A DNA stretch of 64,000 bases from Pseudomonas sp. ANT_H12B. Its GTDB lineage: Bacteria; Pseudomonadota; Gammaproteobacteria; Pseudomonadales; Pseudomonadaceae. A model generated the notes under the pieces. That model was not told the origin of the DNA. It ran no database searches and was given only the letters and a program-made list of their open reading frames with translations. Made by a program: the position numbers and the translations under genes. Where the stretch lies: contig NZ_VOBI01000013.1 of assembly GCF_008369325.1 (NCBI RefSeq), forward strand, positions 102,146-166,145. The letters are read 5' to 3'. This document shows, in pieces, positions 42,120 to 51,047 of this stretch (positions within the stretch are counted from its first letter, which is position 1; each line of letters begins with the position of its first letter).

Positions 42120-43013
42120 ATGAACCAGGTTAAATCGTCGCCTCGCAAGCCAGTGCGCTCGAAGGTCGTTACACAGGAAAAGATAGATAAACGGATAGCC
42201 GCCGGCGATGGCCAAGGGGTCAGAGAAGAATACGTTCCCTGGATCAAGGTGCGGGCATTTGCATCGCGTGGTACTTCGCACATCGTGCCAGGAGTGAAGG
42301 TTAATCGAGTTCACCATCTGCTTTCGAATGCTGAGTACCACTACCACGTGATACTTGAGCAAGACCGGTCAATCATTGATATTAGGGAGCAGTTCCCCCT
42401 AATGCCTGCTGCTGAAACCCATGCACTTGCTTCGAGCCTGAACGTTCGGCCACCGGTTTACCCTGGGACTTCCGTACCTCTTGTGCTAACGACCGATTTT
42501 CTAATCACGCAGGTGGACAGTGCGGGTAAGGAACGACTGGTCGCGAGGTCAATGAAGTATGCAAAAGAGATCGAAGATGCCTCGAAAGCCGAGCAGGACA
42601 GATTGCTCGAAAAACTCGAGATTGAGCGACTTTATTGGGCTAGAAGAGATATTGAGTGGAAGTTGGTTCTCTATGAGAGACTTTCGCAGGTGAGAATTAG
42701 GAATCTACTGATTCTTAGAAGCTACGCGCTTATATCTCCAGCGCTTGTGGCTGAAAAAAATATAAATCGAATGTTAGAGGTTATCTCCATGGCGAGAACC
42801 GAGGAGATACCGCTGAAGACTCTTCTGCTCAAAATGGCGAAATCTCTATACATGGAATACATGGCAGTGAAGTGCCTATTTTTCCACCTGATTTGGGTTG
42901 GAAGGCTGAGGATTGACCTGAATATAAAGATTATCGAGCTATCGAAGCCTCTGCATGTAGAGGTGATGAGCTTGGGTGAGTTCTCATCAGGTGAGGTTTC
43001 CCGTCATGCTTAA
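42120..43013 (+). CDS. tnsA: TnsA of element B, transposase endonuclease subunit
   Basis: TnsA cleaves the 5' ends of the transposon, allowing cut-and-paste movement with TnsB. The protein is 297 aa from ATG 42120; a TTG at 42087 behind ACGAGG would add 11 residues. It has the Tn7 TnsA start (YVPWIKVR, SRGTSHIVPGVKVNRVHHLLSN) and the catalytic pattern Glu (SNAEY), Asp (LTTDFLI) and Lys (ARSMKYAKE). Where E. coli TnsA has QxK, this protein has SxK. The C-terminal TnsC-binding region follows (LLEKLEIERLYWARRDIEWKLV). It overlaps tnsB. Confidence 0.92.
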   Translation: MNQVKSSPRKPVRSKVVTQEKIDKRIAAGDGQGVREEYVPWIKVRAFASRGTSHIVPGVKVNRVHHLLSNAEYHYHVILEQDRSIIDIREQFPLMPAAETHALASSLNVRPPVYPGTSVPLVLTTDFLITQVDSAGKERLVARSMKYAKEIEDASKAEQDRLLEKLEIERLYWARRDIEWKLVLYERLSQVRIRNLLILRSYALISPALVAEKNINRMLEVISMARTEEIPLKTLLLKMAKSLYMEYMAVKCLFFHLIWVGRLRIDLNIKIIELSKPLHVEVMSLGEFSSGEVSRHA

Positions 43014-45171
43014 TTTCACAATGAATTCCATTGTTTCTCCTGGAGAGGGATCGCAGCTACTCGAACATCCGGTGAGGGTTTTGGGGTTTAGGGACGATCA
43101 GGCCGTTGTTATCGAGCTTTCCTCCACCCCGCGAAAACCCTGGCTGGTCGAGAAGGAGTTGCTTGGTGCTGAGATTAAGAGTGGGGCTGCGGTCCTAAAT
43201 GTTGAACTGCCGCTTCATTTCATGATTCGTCATGAAGATGAGTTGAATGATCGAGAAAAAAGCAGTCGCGAGAAGAGCTGGAACTTGATCAGGGATTTGG
43301 TCGAGGGTAAGTCACCTCTAGATATTCTGACCGTTAATTTCGGTGCAGATGTAAAAAAACATGCCGAAGTGATGGAAGTTGATAGAAAGCAAATCTATAG
43401 GCTGTTGTTTAGGTATTGGAGTATGGGACAGGTTAAAAACGCTTTCCTGTGGAATACATCCAAATGCGGTGGAAGGGGTAAACCTAAAAGTCGAGAGTCC
43501 GGCATCGTCCCAGGACGTCGACCAAAGTATCGCGGCGTCGTTGTTGAGGACGGTGCGGTTCTTCTGAATGAACGCCATCTGTCTGCGATCAAGTTGGCGT
43601 ATAGCCGTTATGCGAGCGGGAAATGCGGCACTATCGGAGACTGTTTCTCCTGGATGTTGAATAAATTTTATAGAGCAGTCGCTTCCGATGGTTCCAAGGG
43701 CGATGTCGTAAGGGGTAACCACCCCAGTATTGGGCAGCTAAGCTACAACGGGAAAAAATTCTTTGATGCGCTGTATGTCTTGAAGGGGCGTCGTGGTGGG
43801 ATTCGCTGGAACAAAGATTACAGGCCTCTCTCTGGAGAAGCGTCTCAGGATCTTTCCGGTCCCTGCCATCGATACGAGATCGACTCAACCATTGCAGATG
43901 TCTACCTCGTTCACCGAGTGAATAGAAATTGGCTGATTGGCCGGCCGGTGCTGTATGTGGTCGTTGATAGCTACACGCGGATGATTGTCGGTATACACGT
44001 GGGCCTTGAAGGGCCTAGTTGGAATGGCGCGAGGCATGCGTTGTTCAACGCGTACACGCCCAAAAAAGAATTTTGTAAGCGATATGGGATTGATATCGAA
44101 GAGTCCGAATGGCCGTGCTCCCATTTGCCTGTCGAGTTGACCGCGGACCGGGCAGAATTGCTCAGTAAAGCTGGCGAGGTCATGTCTAACACGTTGGGTA
44201 CCGTCCTTAATATCCCACCACCATATAGGCCAGACTGGAAAGGTATCGTCGAAAGTCGCTTTCGTTTGATCAACGAAAAGTTGGATCTGAAGTTTATTCC
44301 GGGTGGAGTGGATGCTCGGCGTCTGGAACGCGGTGACAGGGACTACGAGCTCGACGCAATCCTCGATCTTGATGAGTTCACTCAAATGATCATCGCGGGG
44401 GTACTGGCTCACAACAAAGGCCTGCAACTCCCTCATCTACTGACGCCTGAGATGATGGCGGATGATCTTGAACCTTCTCCGATCAACATCTGGAACTGGG
44501 CGATGGAACACAATATGGTCAACACGAAGGTTGTCACACCGGCGGAGTTGAAGATCGCGCTGTTGCCCTCGCAGGAATGTCGCATTACTCGCGCGGGTAT
44601 CCAATTTCAGGGTGTTCTCTATACCTGTGAGTTAGCCCAGCGGGAAAATTGGCTTGCTCACTCGCATAATTTCCAGAGCCGGTATGTCAGGGTCTGGTAC
44701 GACCCGAATTCAATCGAAAACTGCTGGATAAAAAATGGTGCCGAGTTCCAGCCAATGACTATTGTTCCTCATCAGGCGAAAAGATATGCCGGCTACCGAA
44801 TGGAGGAGATCGTCGACATCCTTAGCATTACCCGACAGGTTTCTCCTGATTCAAAATATGAGGCGTTGAATGACGCCGCTAAGTTGAAAGATCTCCAAGA
44901 GAGCATCGTCAGTAGTGCTAAAGCCAAGAAAGATCTAGCTGGTAGTCCGAAATCAAAGGCGGACTTCAAAAGCAGAAAGGAGGAAAAGCGCAGTACTGAA
45001 GTTAAGGTCGAGCGGGATAACCACACGGCTGATTTGAATCAGCTTCGCTTTGTGGAAAATGCTCAGCCATCCGTGGAACGACAAGTGTCTATTCGCAACA
45101 AGAGTGGGTCCGCAAGGAGTGCAGCTTTTCTTAGACTGGTCGTCAGTGAGGCTCAGGAGGTGGAAGAATGA
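43006..45171 (+). CDS. tnsB: TnsB of element B, DDE transposase
   Basis: TnsB binds the end repeats and performs 3' cleavage and strand transfer. The 721-aa protein starts at ATG 43006, which overlaps the tnsA stop; the open frame extends upstream to 42976. The catalytic triad is Asp in RYEIDSTIADVYL (about residue 292), Asp in LTADRAELL (about 380) and Glu in DWKGIVESRFR (about 415), with spacing close to Tn7 TnsB. The C-terminus is long, charged and Lys-rich, and probably contacts TnsC. ATGA coupling to tnsC. Confidence 0.95.
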   Translation: MLNFTMNSIVSPGEGSQLLEHPVRVLGFRDDQAVVIELSSTPRKPWLVEKELLGAEIKSGAAVLNVELPLHFMIRHEDELNDREKSSREKSWNLIRDLVEGKSPLDILTVNFGADVKKHAEVMEVDRKQIYRLLFRYWSMGQVKNAFLWNTSKCGGRGKPKSRESGIVPGRRPKYRGVVVEDGAVLLNERHLSAIKLAYSRYASGKCGTIGDCFSWMLNKFYRAVASDGSKGDVVRGNHPSIGQLSYNGKKFFDALYVLKGRRGGIRWNKDYRPLSGEASQDLSGPCHRYEIDSTIADVYLVHRVNRNWLIGRPVLYVVVDSYTRMIVGIHVGLEGPSWNGARHALFNAYTPKKEFCKRYGIDIEESEWPCSHLPVELTADRAELLSKAGEVMSNTLGTVLNIPPPYRPDWKGIVESRFRLINEKLDLKFIPGGVDARRLERGDRDYELDAILDLDEFTQMIIAGVLAHNKGLQLPHLLTPEMMADDLEPSPINIWNWAMEHNMVNTKVVTPAELKIALLPSQECRITRAGIQFQGVLYTCELAQRENWLAHSHNFQSRYVRVWYDPNSIENCWIKNGAEFQPMTIVPHQAKRYAGYRMEEIVDILSITRQVSPDSKYEALNDAAKLKDLQESIVSSAKAKKDLAGSPKSKADFKSRKEEKRSTEVKVERDNHTADLNQLRFVENAQPSVERQVSIRNKSGSARSAAFLRLVVSEAQEVEE

Positions 45172-46604
45172 AAAATCCAGCTTTTGCTAAAGCCACCTAT
45201 GGTCAGACAGGGATGCCGCAGTACGATGGAAATCCATTGATTGAATGCCTGCCGGCGATTCTTACTGATATCGATGTGGTCCGAAGCATAGGAAATCTGC
45301 CACCTAGGCCAACTCCGATGGAACTCGAACTTAGCCCAAAACTACGGGGGCACGGGGTAAATAGACTGAAAGACGTAGTGATCCCGCTGGATATTCATCT
45401 TGAGCTAGAGGATTGTTTTAGCCAACTGATCCGATATGGGTACACCGCACGAAATCCGTTTAGCGCAGAAACGGTTAGATATCGTCAGCCCTCGTCAGGC
45501 AGCGTGGGCCGTGGTGGTTTCAAGTCCTCTGCGAACATCATGACGCTGATTGGGCTGAGCGGAATGGGTAAGACTACCGCCCTAGATGCGATAACCAAGC
45601 TCTATCCGCAGGTTGTGAGTCACAGTAAGTATGGATCTAAGGTGTTCATCCAGACTCAAGTGGTTTGGCTGAAGATCGAGTGCCCCCATGATGGGTCGTT
45701 GCGCGGTTTTTGCGCTGCGTTCTTCGCGTCTTTAGACAACGCGCTGGGAATTGAAAAGTATTCATCGCTTAGTGTGAGTCGATCCAGCGTAAGCGTGATG
45801 CTGCAGCATATAAGTCAACTGTGCAAAGCTTATTTTGTCGGAGCTCTGATTATTGATGAGATGCAGCATCTGAACTCTTCGCGGGGAGGTAGAGACAGAG
45901 AGAAGCTACTTAATTTCTTTGTCACTCTCTCAAACGATGCAGGTGTTCCGCTGGTTTATGTTGGGACGAATGCCATGCTGCCCCTTTTCTCCGGTGTGCT
46001 ACGAAATGCGAGGCGGGCCGTTGGGATGGGCGAGATCACCTTTGATCGGTTCAACGAGGACGATCCCTTTTGGGAGCATCTCGTCACCCGGCTTTGGGAA
46101 TATGATTGGACGGGATCCGGGGCTCCGCTGACCGATAACCTCATGAGGACTCTCTACGACCTCACCCAAGGCAACACAGACTTCCTCGTCAAGTTGCTGA
46201 TGCTGGCTCAGCGTCACGTGATATCGGAAGAGCTGGAGGTTGTCACGTCGCAGGTGCTGCAGCACGTTTACGATAATCAGATGAGGATGCTGCATAAGCC
46301 GATCGAGGCGTTGCGCAGTGGTGATCCAATGCAGATCGCCGATTTCGAGGACATGATGCCTACGAAAGATCAGATTGCCCAAATGCTCAACCATGACCTC
46401 GCCCGTCGAGCTAAACGTGCAGACCTTGCTCTGATTGTACAAGGCATGCCTGCATCAGCGGAGACGCAACCGAAAAAAACCGTCGGTAAAGCAGTGGCAG
46501 CCGTGGCGAATAACAGCCTAGAGAACATCCATCTGAACAAGGACGGTGAAGTGCAGGCGGAGCTTTTGAAACGGGGCTGGATCGATGACGAGCCAGTCTG
46601 GTGA
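45168..46604 (+). CDS. tnsC: TnsC of element B, AAA+ transposition regulator
   Basis: This ATP-dependent filament-forming adaptor links the target selector TnsD to TnsAB. The 478-aa protein has Walker A GLSGMGKTT (about residue 128) and Walker B ALIIDEMQHL (about 225), then sensor motifs (YVGTNAM). The N-terminal segment GNPLIECLPAI is shared with the TnsC of element C (GNPLIEALPPI). A C-terminal Leu/Trp motif (ELLKRGWIDDEP) is also conserved (ALKSAGWINSD in C). Confidence 0.95.
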   Translation: MKNPAFAKATYGQTGMPQYDGNPLIECLPAILTDIDVVRSIGNLPPRPTPMELELSPKLRGHGVNRLKDVVIPLDIHLELEDCFSQLIRYGYTARNPFSAETVRYRQPSSGSVGRGGFKSSANIMTLIGLSGMGKTTALDAITKLYPQVVSHSKYGSKVFIQTQVVWLKIECPHDGSLRGFCAAFFASLDNALGIEKYSSLSVSRSSVSVMLQHISQLCKAYFVGALIIDEMQHLNSSRGGRDREKLLNFFVTLSNDAGVPLVYVGTNAMLPLFSGVLRNARRAVGMGEITFDRFNEDDPFWEHLVTRLWEYDWTGSGAPLTDNLMRTLYDLTQGNTDFLVKLLMLAQRHVISEELEVVTSQVLQHVYDNQMRMLHKPIEALRSGDPMQIADFEDMMPTKDQIAQMLNHDLARRAKRADLALIVQGMPASAETQPKKTVGKAVAAVANNSLENIHLNKDGEVQAELLKRGWIDDEPVW

Positions 46605-46629
46605 GCATTGCTGACGCGGGAGCGAAAGG

Positions 46630-48123
46630 ATGGATCGTCTGTTGTTGTTCCCAGAACCGTTTCCTGACGAGTCCCTGTATAGCCTCGCGGTCCGCTACCA
46701 TCGATTAGTCGCCAACGATAGCTATCGACGAACCAGCCACGAGCTGTTCGGTACCTATTCAAGAACGTGCGGCTCGGTACTACCTTGTTGCTTGAGGGCA
46801 TTGTCGCAGCGATTAGATGGGCAATATTCCGTTACAGAACTTGCCGAAGCTCGAACGTTGTTACCGCTCTACAAGCCCTTCCTGAGCGGGAAGGTTTACG
46901 AGTCGACTGTCCGGTGTATGCAAAGTACGCAGGGCACAGGGTTGAAAATGAGCTTGGGGATGACCGCCTCAGGACTGCTGAAGTTTTCATCTTTCCGATG
47001 CTGCGAAGCGTGCATACAGCATGACGCTGATGAATACGGCGTCCCCTATTGGCACCGAATTCACATGGCTGCAGGCGTCTGCATCTGTCCACACCACGAT
47101 AACGTGCTTCTTCGCGCAATTTTTCCTGAAGATGCAGATTGGCGCTGCATGCTTCTCCCTGGAGAATCAAACAGCACGCCTGTCTTAAGTGAATCATCTT
47201 CGGGAGCTGCATCTGCTGTAGCAAAAATGCAGTTTTGGGGGCTTAGCGACCCACAGAGCGCGTGCGGGTTAGTGCGCAATGATTTCCTAAGATGGCGTCT
47301 CACAGACATGGGCATGATCCATGGGGGCAGATTGAGGGAGCAAGCGATCAGAAGCTATGTCGAGCGCAGATTCCGTCACAGTACCCAGGAGGAGGAGTTT
47401 CAAACAGTCACCTTAGATTCCGAATGGGTGATGCGCTTGCTCCGTCGGCGTAGAAGAATCATTCAACCGTTTCGATACTATTTTCTATGCTGGCTACTGG
47501 AAACAAATGCGGATGATTTACGTAAGTATGAGCATAGAACTCTCCACCAAAAATGCTCCAGAAACTTTCTTGTTAAGCCTTTGTATATACCTGCTTCCAC
47601 GGCCGAGACAACCAAATTTCGGCAGGCTTTCAAAATTGATGGCAATGAAAAGTGTCACGATAGAACGGGATATTTCTGGTTATATCATCATGACCGTGAT
47701 TGGTTGAAAAGCTATGTAAAGTCGCATCCCGTTATTAGAAGAGAGAGAGTATCTGTCGATTGGTCTGATCGCGATGTTTCTTTATCGAGCGAGCTTGTAT
47801 CTGCTCATATTGAAATAATGACTGAGATGGGAAAACCAATAAAAATCACAAAATCTGCATTGTTCAGAAAAGTCTCAAATCACTACGGGTTTCTACGGAA
47901 CCGACAAAAATTTCCAAAAAGCATCGAGATATTGAAAACGCTTCTGGAAACAGAACATGATTATCAAATTCGTAAAGTATATTGGGCGATAAGAGTTTTT
48001 TCACTGTCAGAGCACTATGCTGTGAGCGTCATTATGCGTTTTTCAGGAATACGAGTTAGACGAATCTCGGAGTCAGAAATAGCAATATTATTCCTAACTC
48101 AACAGGGCTGTGAGGATCTCTGA
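46630..48123 (+). CDS. tnsD: TnsD (TniQ family) of element B, presumed attTn7 selector
   Basis: TnsD binds the 3' end of glmS and directs insertion downstream. The 497-aa protein is close to the 508 aa of Tn7 TnsD. It starts with LFPEPFPDESLYSLAVRYHRL. The TniQ zinc finger is CCEACIQHDADEYGVPYWHR...GVCICPHH. The C-terminal half has the TnsD-typical YFWLYHHDRDWLKSY and DYQIRKVYWAIRVF. The downstream part is markedly A/T-rich. Its insertion at GCTAT beside glmS supports the role. Confidence 0.9.
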   Translation: MDRLLLFPEPFPDESLYSLAVRYHRLVANDSYRRTSHELFGTYSRTCGSVLPCCLRALSQRLDGQYSVTELAEARTLLPLYKPFLSGKVYESTVRCMQSTQGTGLKMSLGMTASGLLKFSSFRCCEACIQHDADEYGVPYWHRIHMAAGVCICPHHDNVLLRAIFPEDADWRCMLLPGESNSTPVLSESSSGAASAVAKMQFWGLSDPQSACGLVRNDFLRWRLTDMGMIHGGRLREQAIRSYVERRFRHSTQEEEFQTVTLDSEWVMRLLRRRRRIIQPFRYYFLCWLLETNADDLRKYEHRTLHQKCSRNFLVKPLYIPASTAETTKFRQAFKIDGNEKCHDRTGYFWLYHHDRDWLKSYVKSHPVIRRERVSVDWSDRDVSLSSELVSAHIEIMTEMGKPIKITKSALFRKVSNHYGFLRNRQKFPKSIEILKTLLETEHDYQIRKVYWAIRVFSLSEHYAVSVIMRFSGIRVRRISESEIAILFLTQQGCEDL

Positions 48124-48186
48124 TAATAATAGGTATTGTTTTTTAGTCATTATGCGTGGATGCTGTTCAGCGATGTGTGACTCTGC

Positions 48187-48894
48187 CTAAGTTTTTGTTG
48201 ATCGCGATGACATAAGGAAACCACGAGGTGAACGCTCGCCTACATTAGTCATTGCGTCTAAATACGCTTCAGATGTCTGATAAGCGAGGAAGGCTAGGAT
48301 CGAGCAAGCGTTAAGACTAATTCCCTCAAGCCTATTGCTTCTAATACGTGCTCCAAGTGCTTTATTGGCATCTATAATAATGTTGTAGTACGCCTGTGAA
48401 TAATCGCCATTATATAACGTCGCTACTAGTTTTTCGAATACCCTATGATCTACAGCTTTTGATATGAATGGCTTGTCATTGTAACTTAAAAGGTCGCTTA
48501 CAAATATTGCGAACATATGGTGAGATGATCTAAAAGTTGGTGGTGTTTTTGGAAAAAAATTTCTGCATTTTTCGAAGTTTGACAACTTATGGATTGTGAT
48601 CGGCTCAAGGCAAGATGGACACTTTACGTGAAGTGGAGTGGCGTGAAGGCTGCAATGAGTAATTGCAGGTAGCAAATTGCGTCGATGTATGTAAGACGTA
48701 CCGTGTTTTTCAATATCTTCAATGACGCATTGAAGACAGATCTTCCAACGAACGGTCGGTGTATAGTTAGTGCTAAGTGCTAGGCGACCCAGAGCTTGAG
48801 CCAATGGGTAAAGTGTGTTTTCGCGTAGTACTTCTTCAGTAACTCTGTGCTCTATGTTGAGGCCGATGCCAAATTGACCCACGTGCCGATGCAA
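48187..48894 (-). pseudogene. N-terminally truncated TniQ-family gene, opposing tnsD
   Basis: The 235-aa frame on the - strand starts inside a TniQ-like protein (VLRENTLYPLAQALGRL). It retains the zinc finger (KICLQCVIEDIEKHGTSYIHRRNLLPAITHCSLHATPLHVKCPSC). It lacks the first approximately 60 residues and stops well short of a full TnsD. Upstream sequence is replaced by IS remnants. It is most similar in layout to the second TniQ of element C. It may be a decayed second target selector. Confidence 0.75.
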
Positions 48895-48952
48895 GGCTGC
48901 CCACCTTCAAATCGGCACAAACACCGCGCAGGCAATGTTTTTCGAGGAGTCA

Positions 48953-48986
48953 GACTGGGTCAGTGACATCTCGGCCACTGGGTCAA
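48953..48986. mobile_element. remnant of an IS21-type end
   Basis: Two ACTGGGTCA copies (48955 and 48977 regions) lie 22 bp apart. Their complement TGACCCAGT resembles the end repeats of the IS21-family element at 63883. Only this fragment is present, next to the truncated tniQ. Confidence 0.4.
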
Positions 48987-49034
48987 TGCGGCGTCAGCGC
49001 CAACACACCAGCGTCTCTATGATCAAAAGCACCA

Positions 49035-49475
49035 TTACCAATCAGATTCCAGCTCGGTACTTAGGTGGATACCCATCACCTTGGTCTTGCGGTATCTCAG
49101 CGGCTCCGCATTCATCTCTAGGGCAACAAGTCGACTTGCAGCGATGATCAAGCTGTTGAAGCGGTCATTGCTAACTGAGATATATGCGATGAGCCTTTTG
49201 CCAGTCGCCAGCATAGAGCCGATGCAACGAGGAGTCGACTTGTCGCTTAGTAGTAGTGGGTCAACGTGTAGGTAGCATTCTAGGGTTGGGTATTTGAATG
49301 CTTCAGGGTATCTGACGGAGCCGTAAAGCTTGATCGCAGTATGCTCTGAATAATGGTGACCGATTGGCCTGGTATCGGTAGGCGTGGCCATGCTGAAAGG
49401 CCATGACATATCCCATCCCCATATCCGGGCTTGTAGGATTATCCGCTCAACGGTCGCACGATTCCGACTAGACAT
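49035..49475 (-). CDS. hypothetical protein (146 aa)
   Basis: ATG 49475 lies 8 bp after GGAGGG, a good ribosome site. The predicted soluble protein (SSRNRATVERIILQARIWGWDMSWPF...HHYSEHTAIKLYGSVRYPEAFKYPTLECYLHVD) ends in MGIHLSTELESDW. No family is recognised. It is the only plausible intact cargo gene of element B. Confidence 0.55.
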   Translation of the reverse strand: MSSRNRATVERIILQARIWGWDMSWPFSMATPTDTRPIGHHYSEHTAIKLYGSVRYPEAFKYPTLECYLHVDPLLLSDKSTPRCIGSMLATGKRLIAYISVSNDRFNSLIIAASRLVALEMNAEPLRYRKTKVMGIHLSTELESDW

Positions 49476-49527
49476 AGCATTCACCCTCCCCGTTTGAGTT
49501 GGCTACAGACAAACCCTAGTTCACCTA

Positions 49528-49620
49528 GTGTCCACCATAGAGCTGATCCATCTCGATCAGGAAGCGCTCACAGCGGGTCTGCTTACGTTTGCCGGCATAC
49601 TCGGCATCGGCGAAGGACAT
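49528..49620 (-). pseudogene. N-terminal fragment of an IS5-type transposase
   Basis: On the - strand from ATG 49620 the reading is MSFADAEYAGKRKQTRCERF followed by LIEMDQLYGG. This is the start of an IS5-family transposase. The rest of the gene is absent. Confidence 0.7.
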
Positions 49621-49780
49621 CTGTTTCGTCGAGGATCAACCGTTCGATTTGTGTGAGGCGAGTGTTTCACCGGAGATGGAAGTCTTTTTCAGAGTTTCCT
49701 TAGAACAATTTCACAGCCTAATCGAAAGCAGCGGGGATTTATCAACTGCAGTTGCTTTCTGGGGCAAGGGTAAAGACCTT

Positions 49781-49928
49781 GTGACAATCTTTATTGTTTG
49801 CAGCGGAGCCGTTTTTCTGGAAATTTGAAGTTTTGTGACAAACTTTATTTTCAAAGAGCTAGCTTTGTAGTGCCCTGTAGGCCGCGGAATACGCGGGGCG
49901 CTGTGACAATCTTTATTATTTCGTCACA
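49781..49928 (-). repeat. L end of element B
   Basis: Spaced inverted sites are GTGACAATCTTTATTGT (49781-49797), GTGACAAACTTTATTTT (49835-49851) and GTGACAATCTTTATTAT (49903-49919), then terminal TTCGTCACA. The complement matches R-end AATAAAGATTGTCAC. Further in, CAACTGCAGTTGCTTTC (near 49744) is the inverted counterpart of GAAGCAACTGCAATTG at the R end. Confidence 0.9.
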
Positions 49929-49933
49929 GCTAT
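49929..49933. other. GCTAT duplication between elements B and C
   Basis: This is the third copy of the five-base target. It lies between TTCGTCACA (end of B) and TGGCTTCTA (start of C). Confidence 0.93.
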
Positions 49934-49999
49934 TGGCTTCTAACAATAAAGACTGACACAAAACAATAAAGGTTGACACGACACAACATAGATTGACAC
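49934..49999 (+). repeat. R end of element C
   Basis: Terminus TGGCTTCTA is followed by ACAATAAAGACTGACAC (49943-49959), ACAATAAAGGTTGACAC (49963-49979) and ACAACATAGATTGACAC (49983-49999). Sites two and three are identical to those of element A. Confidence 0.92.
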
Positions 50000-50007
50000 A
50001 AAGCCTA

Positions 50008-50031
50008 AACCCCCGTATTTACGGGGGTTTC
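50008..50031 (+). terminator. hairpin terminator inside the R end of element C
   Basis: The 9-bp stem AACCCCCGT / ACGGGGGTT with loop ATTT is followed by TTCC. It is the same structure as 15642-15667 in A, with compensating loop change only. Confidence 0.78.
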
Positions 50032-50189
50032 CATTTCTGGGCTGAGCCATCGGTCTAGATTCTCCGCTTCGTTTCGCTCCGGGAGTAGGCTAGAAAGCGC
50101 TATACCATCGGCAGATGGTGAGCGATTTTTTCCTGTAACTATTTTTTCAGGACGAGGAGAGGCGGTCACGGCGGACGAAGGAGGAAGCA

Positions 50190-51047
50190 TTGCGCGGTCG
50201 TAGGTTTTCGTCAGAGATAGACATTCAAAGGCACATTACGAATGGATTCGGTAGCGGAGCTGGTGCCAGTTATTTGCCGTGGCTGCGCGTCCAAGATGTG
50301 CCTTCCAGAGGACGCTCCCACAAGATCCAAGGTGTGAAGATCGATCGTCTCCATCACCTCTTTTCTGACCTAGAACGCGCCTATTTTTTGGTATGTGAGT
50401 TTTCGGAAAATGTTGTGGATATACGCGAGCAGTATCCATTGCTGCCGCGAGAAAGTGCTCAAGCAATCGCTAGCTCTATCGGAGTGCGATACCCCAAGTA
50501 TCCGAAGACAGTGCTTCCTTACGTTATGACCACGGATTTTTTATTAACAATAAAAAAGTCCGATGGCAGCTTTAAATCCGTAGCCCGAACAATCAAATAC
50601 CGCAGCGACCTCGAAGGCAAACAAGCCAGGAGAACGTTGGAAAAACTTGAGATCGAAAAACGTTTCTGGGCTGGTCAACACGTCGATTGGGCCATTGTCA
50701 CTGAAGAAATGTTCAGTCCCGATTTGATCAAGAATTTAGGCTTGCTCAGGAAGTTTGCTCAGCTGCCGCGCGCCTTGGCTGAGCCCTCATTACATTCAGA
50801 TTTTCTGGAGCACTTAACTAGCTGCCGTCCGTACCCGTGGAGTACGGCTGAAAGTCTGCGAAAGATTGCCGCACGTTTATTTATCTCCTATCAAGATTCT
50901 CGGGCTTTATATCATCACCTGATATGGGCCAAGTCGATCAAGGTAGATTTGGTTGGTACTCCCATTCAAATGACTGCACCACTACCAACCTTTGAAATTA
51001 TCGAAAGCCCAATAAAAATTTCACTGGCGGCGGAGGGCTTATCATGA
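50190..51047 (+). CDS. tnsA: TnsA of element C
   Basis: This is the endonuclease subunit. It starts at TTG 50190, directly behind a strong GAAGGAGGAAGCA ribosome site, giving 285 aa. The TnsA pattern is YLPWLRVQDVPSRGRSHKI, then VDIREQYPLLP. Catalytic residues are Glu about 62 (FSDLERAY), Asp about 116 (VMTTDFLL) and Lys about 136 (ARTIKYRSD). The Gln of the Tn7 QxK motif is Thr here. ATGA overlap with tnsB. In element A the sequence diverges exactly before this start codon. Confidence 0.94.
   Translation: MRGRRFSSEIDIQRHITNGFGSGAGASYLPWLRVQDVPSRGRSHKIQGVKIDRLHHLFSDLERAYFLVCEFSENVVDIREQYPLLPRESAQAIASSIGVRYPKYPKTVLPYVMTTDFLLTIKKSDGSFKSVARTIKYRSDLEGKQARRTLEKLEIEKRFWAGQHVDWAIVTEEMFSPDLIKNLGLLRKFAQLPRALAEPSLHSDFLEHLTSCRPYPWSTAESLRKIAARLFISYQDSRALYHHLIWAKSIKVDLVGTPIQMTAPLPTFEIIESPIKISLAAEGLS

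Larger units (their letters stand above)
41885..49928 (+). mobile_element. Tn7-like element B, compact and autonomous
   Basis: The element is 8,044 bp, with R terminus TGTCTGTAA and three sites at 20-bp intervals (41894-41950). Its L terminus, inverted, is TGTGACGAA, with three spaced sites (49781-49919). GCTAT lies on both sides. It encodes its own tnsA, tnsB, tnsC and tnsD. The rest is a truncated opposing tniQ gene, IS remnants and one hypothetical gene. Its sites end GTCAC where those of A and C end GACAC, and its Tns proteins are clearly diverged from those of C, so it is a separate lineage. Confidence 0.92.
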
